This document shows, piece after piece, positions 6,723 to 9,103 of a stretch of DNA of 9,103 nt; position 1 is the first letter of the stretch; each line of letters begins with the position of its first letter. A model generated the notes under the pieces. The model was not told the origin of the DNA and made no database searches. It was given only the letters and a program-made list of their open reading frames with translations. This stretch comes from Pseudomonadota bacterium. Lineage in GTDB: Bacteria > Desulfobacterota > Desulfobulbia > Desulfobulbales > SURF-16. Position numbers and translations under genes: made by a program. The stretch covers positions 1-9,103 of the forward strand of contig JAUVQZ010000113.1 of the NCBI GenBank assembly GCA_030597865.1, read 5' to 3'.

Positions 6723-6733
6723 CAGCGGTCAGT
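6723..6733. repeat. CAGCGGTCAGT unit, inverted relative to the 8300-8325 pair
   Basis: This 11-base unit is the exact reverse complement of ACTGACCGCTG at 8313-8323. It sits just after the DUF302 stop, so the two copies bracket the transporter and NifX-like genes. No other element was seen in 6712-6825 apart from the transporter ribosome site. Confidence 0.5.
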
Positions 6734-6813
6734 TGTACGTTGACCAGTGAAATGTCTTAGCCGCGTCAACTCTGAACTGACGCACCTTATTTGCCTTGAC
6801 TGCCAACTTTGAT

Positions 6814-6819
6814 AAGGGG
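6814..6819 (+). promoter_or_regulatory. Ribosome binding site that fixes the transporter start
   Basis: AAGGGG lies six bases before the ATG at 6826. An in-frame TTG at 6796 would add ten residues but has no such site. Confidence 0.7.
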
Positions 6820-6825
6820 TTGATT

Positions 6826-7812
6826 ATGTGGAAACTGCTTATAAAAATTAATAAGAATCTGACCTATGCCATCCCGGCCCTGATGGTGGCAGGCTTTTGT
6901 TTTGGCGCCTATGTTGATCCGGACCTGGTGCAAAAGCTGAAGTCGTGGATTATGCCCATGACCTTTCTCATGGTCTATCCCATGATGGTCACCCTGAATA
7001 TCAAACATCTGCAGCAGGGCCTGAAAAACGTCAGGCTCCAGGTCTTGACCCAGGTCATTAACTTCGGGCTGATTCCCTTTGTGGCCTATGGCCTGGGGCT
7101 CTGGTTTTTCCCTGATCAGCCCTATATGGCCCTGGGACTTCTTCTTGCCTCCCTGCTACCCACCAGTGGCATGACCATCTCCTGGACCGGTTTTGCCAAG
7201 GGCAATATGGGAGCGGCCATCAATATGACGGTCATTGGCCTGACCCTGGGTTCATTGGCAACACCATTTTATGTCAAGGCATTGTTGGGGGCCAAGGTTG
7301 ATGTCAATGTCATGCTGGTCGTTAAGCAGATTGTCATCATTGTCTTTATCCCCATGCTTCTGGGCTATCTAACGAGGACGGCCCTGCTGAAAAAATACTC
7401 CATGCCGGAGTTTAAGAAAAAGATAGCGCCCCGTTTCCCGGCCCTGTCCACCATTGGTGTCCTTGGTATCGTCTTTGTGGCCATGGCCCTCAAGGCCAAA
7501 ACAGTGATGGCCAACCCGGCAATCATCGGCGTTATCTTGCTGCCGGTGCTGATCATCTATGTCCTGAACTTTTCGCTGTCCACCATGGTCGGTAAGTTCA
7601 TGTTTAAACGGGGGGATGCCATTGCCCTGGTCTATGGCACGGTCATGCGTAACCTCTCCATTGCCTTGGCCATTGCCATCAATGCCTTTGGGGAGGCCGG
7701 CGCTAATGCCGCCCTGGTTATTGCCCTGTCCTATATTGTCCAGGTGCAGTCTGCGGCCTGGTATGTGAAATTAACAGATCCGATTTTCGGACCACCGCCT
7801 GAAGAGGCATAG
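6826..7812 (+). CDS. ACR3 / bile-acid:sodium symporter (BASS) superfamily transporter
   Basis: The 328-residue protein is almost wholly hydrophobic, with about ten membrane segments as expected for the BASS superfamily. The repeated-half signatures are visible: LLPTSGMTISWTGFAKGN (110-127) lines up with the ACR3 segment APCTAMVFVWSYLAKGD, and NLSIALAIAINAFGEAGANAAL lines up with the ACR3 segment near NxxELAVAVAxxxFG. The cysteine essential for arsenite transport in ACR3 is replaced by Thr113, so arsenite efflux is doubtful; the substrate may be another anion or a small organic acid. The ATG at 6826 follows AAGGGG. The NifX-like gene starts 21 bases after its stop, indicating cotranscription. 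A link to sulfur compounds is suggested only by the neighbours. Confidence 0.8.
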   Translation: MWKLLIKINKNLTYAIPALMVAGFCFGAYVDPDLVQKLKSWIMPMTFLMVYPMMVTLNIKHLQQGLKNVRLQVLTQVINFGLIPFVAYGLGLWFFPDQPYMALGLLLASLLPTSGMTISWTGFAKGNMGAAINMTVIGLTLGSLATPFYVKALLGAKVDVNVMLVVKQIVIIVFIPMLLGYLTRTALLKKYSMPEFKKKIAPRFPALSTIGVLGIVFVAMALKAKTVMANPAIIGVILLPVLIIYVLNFSLSTMVGKFMFKRGDAIALVYGTVMRNLSIALAIAINAFGEAGANAALVIALSYIVQVQSAAWYVKLTDPIFGPPPEEA

Positions 7813-7833
7813 AATTTTAGAGAGGTATTTCCT

Positions 7834-8229
7834 GTGAGTGTAATCAAGGTAGTAGTGCCATCAAATAGTCCCGGCGGCATGGCCGCAGAAAGATCAGAAC
7901 ATTTTGGCCATTGTGATGTATTTACTGTGGTGACGGTGAACAACGGTGAGGTTGACAGCGTTGAAACCAAGGAGCAGGTTGAACATGGCGCGGGCGGCTG
8001 TATGGTGCCGGTGCAAACCTTAAAGGATTTTGGCGCCCATTCCATAGTGGTGGGAGGCATTGGCGCCCGCCCCCTGGCAGGTTTTGCCGAGGTGGGTATT
8101 GAGGTCTATTTTGCCCCCCGGGAGCAGATCCGCACCGTTGAAGAGGTGGTGGCGGCCTTCCTAGCGGGCAACCTGCCAATCATGCAGCCTAGTCAGTCCT
8201 GCAAAGGTGGTGGGGGTTGCCATCATTAA
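7834..8229 (+). CDS. NifX/NafY-like dinitrogenase iron-molybdenum cofactor-binding family protein
   Basis: The 131-residue protein begins at a GTG preceded by AGAGGT eight bases away. It has the family fold signals: a strand KVVVPS, the ERSEHFGHCDVFTVV segment (19-33, usually EHFGR/H...F), GGCMVPVQTLKDFGAHSIVVGGIGARPL (54-81) and a final strand with VYFAP. The tail CKGGGGCHH (123-131) is a likely metal-binding extension. Members outside nitrogenase operons are small soluble proteins thought to carry iron-sulfur or metal-sulfur clusters. It is the last gene of the plus-strand unit. A DUF134 gene faces it, a pairing often seen with this family. No nif genes are present, so a role in nitrogen fixation is unlikely. 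Confidence 0.85.
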   Translation: MSVIKVVVPSNSPGGMAAERSEHFGHCDVFTVVTVNNGEVDSVETKEQVEHGAGGCMVPVQTLKDFGAHSIVVGGIGARPLAGFAEVGIEVYFAPREQIRTVEEVVAAFLAGNLPIMQPSQSCKGGGGCHH

Positions 8230-8251
8230 AAGATAGTTGTCAGTTTGCAGT

Positions 8252-8266
8252 CGAAGTCTCCCTTCG
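8252..8266. terminator. Small hairpin between convergent genes, weak terminator candidate
   Basis: CGAAG (8252-8256) pairs with CTTCG (8262-8266) around a five-base loop, between the NifX-like and DUF134 stop codons. The stem is short and no T-run follows it on either strand, so this is a weak call. Confidence 0.2.
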
Positions 8267-8299
8267 GTCGCTTATCTGGCCGAATTCAGTAACTGCAGG

Positions 8300-8325
8300 C
8301 TGACCGCTGTCTACTGACCGCTGTC
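8300..8325. repeat. Tandem CTGACCGCTGTC repeat overlapping the DUF134 3' end
   Basis: CTGACCGCTGTC occurs at 8300-8311 and again at 8314-8325. The second copy encodes the last residues of DUF134 (DSGQ) and the copies flank its TAG. An inverted copy of the core is found at 6723-6733. Confidence 0.7.
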
Positions 8326-8595
8326 AGTAAGAATAAGGGCCTCACCATTAACAATGGCTGAGGCCATTTTTTTTCTGGCCGTGGTCAGGATTCTCTGCAC
8401 GGTTCCCCGCGACACCCCCATCTGCTTACCAGCCTGCTCCTGGGTAAGCCCCTCCAGATCACAGAGGCGTAATGCCTCCACCTCATCGTAATAAAGGTCC
8501 ACCTGCTTTAATTCAGACATGGGCAGGCGGGTGGGTTTAAAGGCCTTGCCGCAGACAATTCCTTCGCATAAACGTGTTTTTTTGGGACGTGCCAT
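8311..8595 (-). CDS. DUF134 (UPF0251) helix-turn-helix DNA-binding protein
   Basis: The 94-residue protein has the family start MARPKKTR, the KPTRLPMSELKQVDLYYDEVEALRLCDLEGL core (20-50) and a sigma-70 region-4-like helix-turn-helix, LTQEQAGKQMGVSRGTVQRIL (50-70), followed by ARKKMASAIVNGEAL. The family is predicted to bind DNA; targets are largely uncharacterised. Cysteines at 9 and 15 (LCEGIVC) near the N-terminus might sense metal or redox state. The gene faces the NifX-like gene and is divergent from dsrA, so it is placed to control either. No strong ribosome site precedes the ATG at 8595, but the MARPKK start is canonical. The last codons and stop lie in a small tandem repeat, so the C-terminus may have been remodelled. 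Confidence 0.9.
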   Translation of the reverse strand: MARPKKTRLCEGIVCGKAFKPTRLPMSELKQVDLYYDEVEALRLCDLEGLTQEQAGKQMGVSRGTVQRILTTARKKMASAIVNGEALILTDSGQ

Positions 8596-8672
8596 GGTGA
8601 TGAAATCTTGGTGTTATCTTAAGGGGAGGAAGTATCGACAATAAATGGGTGTGAAAATGGAGCCATAAACGT

Positions 8673-8701
8673 GGATTACCAATAGTAATCCTATAGGTAA
8701 T
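8673..8701. promoter_or_regulatory. Palindrome with two alternative pairings, candidate operator
   Basis: GGATTAC (8673-8679) pairs perfectly with GTAATCC (8685-8691) around a five-base loop. ATTACC (8675-8680) can instead pair with GGTAAT (8696-8701). The site is about 80 bases upstream of the DUF134 start and about 150 bases upstream of the dsrA promoter candidate, where an autoregulating or divergent operator might lie. Confidence 0.45.
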
Positions 8702-8727
8702 AGATGCGTAAAAATATTAAAATAAAA

Positions 8728-8764
8728 AATGGTAAAATGTTCATTTGAATAATGGGATAATGTT
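8728..8764. promoter_or_regulatory. Spaced direct repeat upstream of the dsrA promoter
   Basis: AATGGTAAAATGTT (8728-8741) and AATGGGATAATGTT (8751-8764) agree at 12 of 14 positions and repeat with a period of 23 bases, about two helical turns. They could hold two molecules of an activator on one DNA face, but AT-rich sequence makes chance likeness more likely. Confidence 0.3.
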
Positions 8765-8845
8765 GCTTTGTCATGCTGTGTAACCGGTTGTATTTCTGTG
8801 ATCTTTGCCTGGTGAGTAGGGGTGGTTAGGGCTGTAAGATTTTGG

Positions 8846-8872
8846 TTGACAAAAAAAGGTGCGAGGGATAAG
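8846..8872 (+). promoter_or_regulatory. Promoter candidate for dsrA
   Basis: A perfect TTGACA (8846-8851) is followed after 15 bases by GATAAG (8867-8872), a four-of-six -10 match at a short spacing; the 17-base alternative TAAGTT is poorer. The start would be near 8880, leaving a leader of about 130 bases. Confidence 0.45.
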
Positions 8873-8877
8873 TTCTC

Positions 8878-8907
8878 AAAACTGAATTTCTATTCAGAAA
8901 TAGTTTT
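8878..8907 (+). other. Hairpin at or near the predicted 5' end of the dsrA leader
   Basis: AAAACT (8878-8883) pairs with AGTTTT (8902-8907), and ATTTCT (8886-8891) pairs with AGAAAT (8896-8901), with a two-base bulge and a four-base loop ATTC. A T-run extends to 8909. It could be a 5' stabilising stem, an operator or an attenuator-like element. Confidence 0.5.
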
Positions 8908-8996
8908 TTCTCATTGGTGCGGGTTTTATGGTCGTATTGGCCTGAAGATTCGTACCGGTGAATAGATGTATAGGCTTTTTTATATTAAAGATCCTT

Positions 8997-9003
8997 AAGG
9001 AGG
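8997..9003 (+). promoter_or_regulatory. Perfect Shine-Dalgarno for dsrA
   Basis: AAGGAGG lies ten bases before the ATG at 9014. It is the strongest ribosome site in the window, in keeping with a highly expressed gene. Confidence 0.85.
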
Positions 9004-9013
9004 AAACGAGAAA

Positions 9014-9103
9014 ATGCCAAAGCATGATACGCCCTTATTGGACGAGCTCGAGAGTGGCCCATGGCCTTCGTTTGTAACTGACCTCAAGCGTCAGGCGGAG
9101 ACC
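9014..9103 (+). CDS. dsrA: Dissimilatory sulfite reductase alpha subunit, N-terminal 30 residues (3' partial)
   Basis: The frame runs off the window after 30 codons. The visible peptide MPKHDTPLLDELESGPWPSF followed by VTDLKRQAET matches the DsrA start of sulfate reducers, where M-x-KH-x-TP-x-LD-x-LE-x-GPWPSFV-x-D-x-K is strongly conserved. DsrA with DsrB forms the cytoplasmic siroheme sulfite reductase that reduces sulfite with DsrC and DsrMKJOP. The reductive-type N-terminus supports a sulfate reducer or sulfur disproportionator. dsrB is expected downstream, outside the window. The long intergenic region with promoter-like features and a perfect ribosome site marks this as the first gene of its operon. 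Confidence 0.9.
   Translation, partial: MPKHDTPLLDELESGPWPSFVTDLKRQAET

Noticed and set aside
6796..6825. TTG start for the transporter
   Set aside because: It has no ribosome site, while the ATG at 6826 follows AAGGGG at six bases and starts at the first membrane segment.
8645..8668. Seven-residue reading frame (MGVKMEP) as a leader peptide
   Set aside because: The AAGGGGAGG upstream is about 16 bases away, too far, and the frame has no run of regulatory codons.

Overview
The window most likely comes from a sulfate-reducing or sulfur-disproportionating member of the Desulfobacterota, and Desulfobulbales would fit. The main evidence is at the right edge. A start codon with a perfect Shine-Dalgarno opens a frame whose first 30 residues (MPKHDTPLLDELESGPWPSF...) match the conserved N-terminus of dissimilatory sulfite reductase alpha (DsrA). 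A persulfide/CoA-disulfide reductase with a fused rhodanese domain and a DUF302 protein also suit a sulfur-metabolising anaerobe. The order-level placement is inference.

Layout. Positions 1-981 (+) hold the C-terminal part of a protein with a long acidic, proline-rich linker, three C4 zinc ribbons of topoisomerase type and a basic tail. Next are four minus-strand genes, read right to left: a CoA-disulfide reductase/NADH-persulfide reductase with rhodanese domain (5961-4237); 18 bases further on, an exported ComEA-type HhH plus phospholipase-D-like nuclease (4218-3394); after a repeat-filled gap, a TPR-methyltransferase fusion (3132-1864); and an iron-sulfur-flavoprotein-like NAD(P)H oxidoreductase (1689-1114). 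The flavoprotein gene is bracketed by two near-identical 70-80 base palindromes. A different palindromic repeat of the CCTTCGACAGGCTCAGG type lies between the nuclease and methyltransferase genes.

From 6181 to 8229 there is a plus-strand unit: a sigma70-like promoter, a DUF302 protein, an ACR3/bile-acid-symporter-type transporter lacking the usual arsenite cysteine, and a NifX-like protein with a Cys/Gly/His tail. It converges on a DUF134 (UPF0251) helix-turn-helix gene (8595-8311, minus). That gene is divergent from dsrA across a 418-base AT-rich region holding a palindrome with two alternative pairings, a spaced direct repeat, a promoter candidate and a hairpin near the predicted 5' end of the dsrA message.

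How they may work together (inference). The reductase/rhodanese, DUF302 protein, transporter and NifX-like protein look like accessory functions for moving reduced sulfur or thiol-bound metal in a cell that runs the Dsr pathway, and DUF134 is a candidate local regulator. No complete mobile element, CRISPR array, tRNA or rRNA was seen. The possible novelty lies in the DUF302-transporter-NifX-DUF134-dsrA neighbourhood and in the repeat families that supply gene signals.
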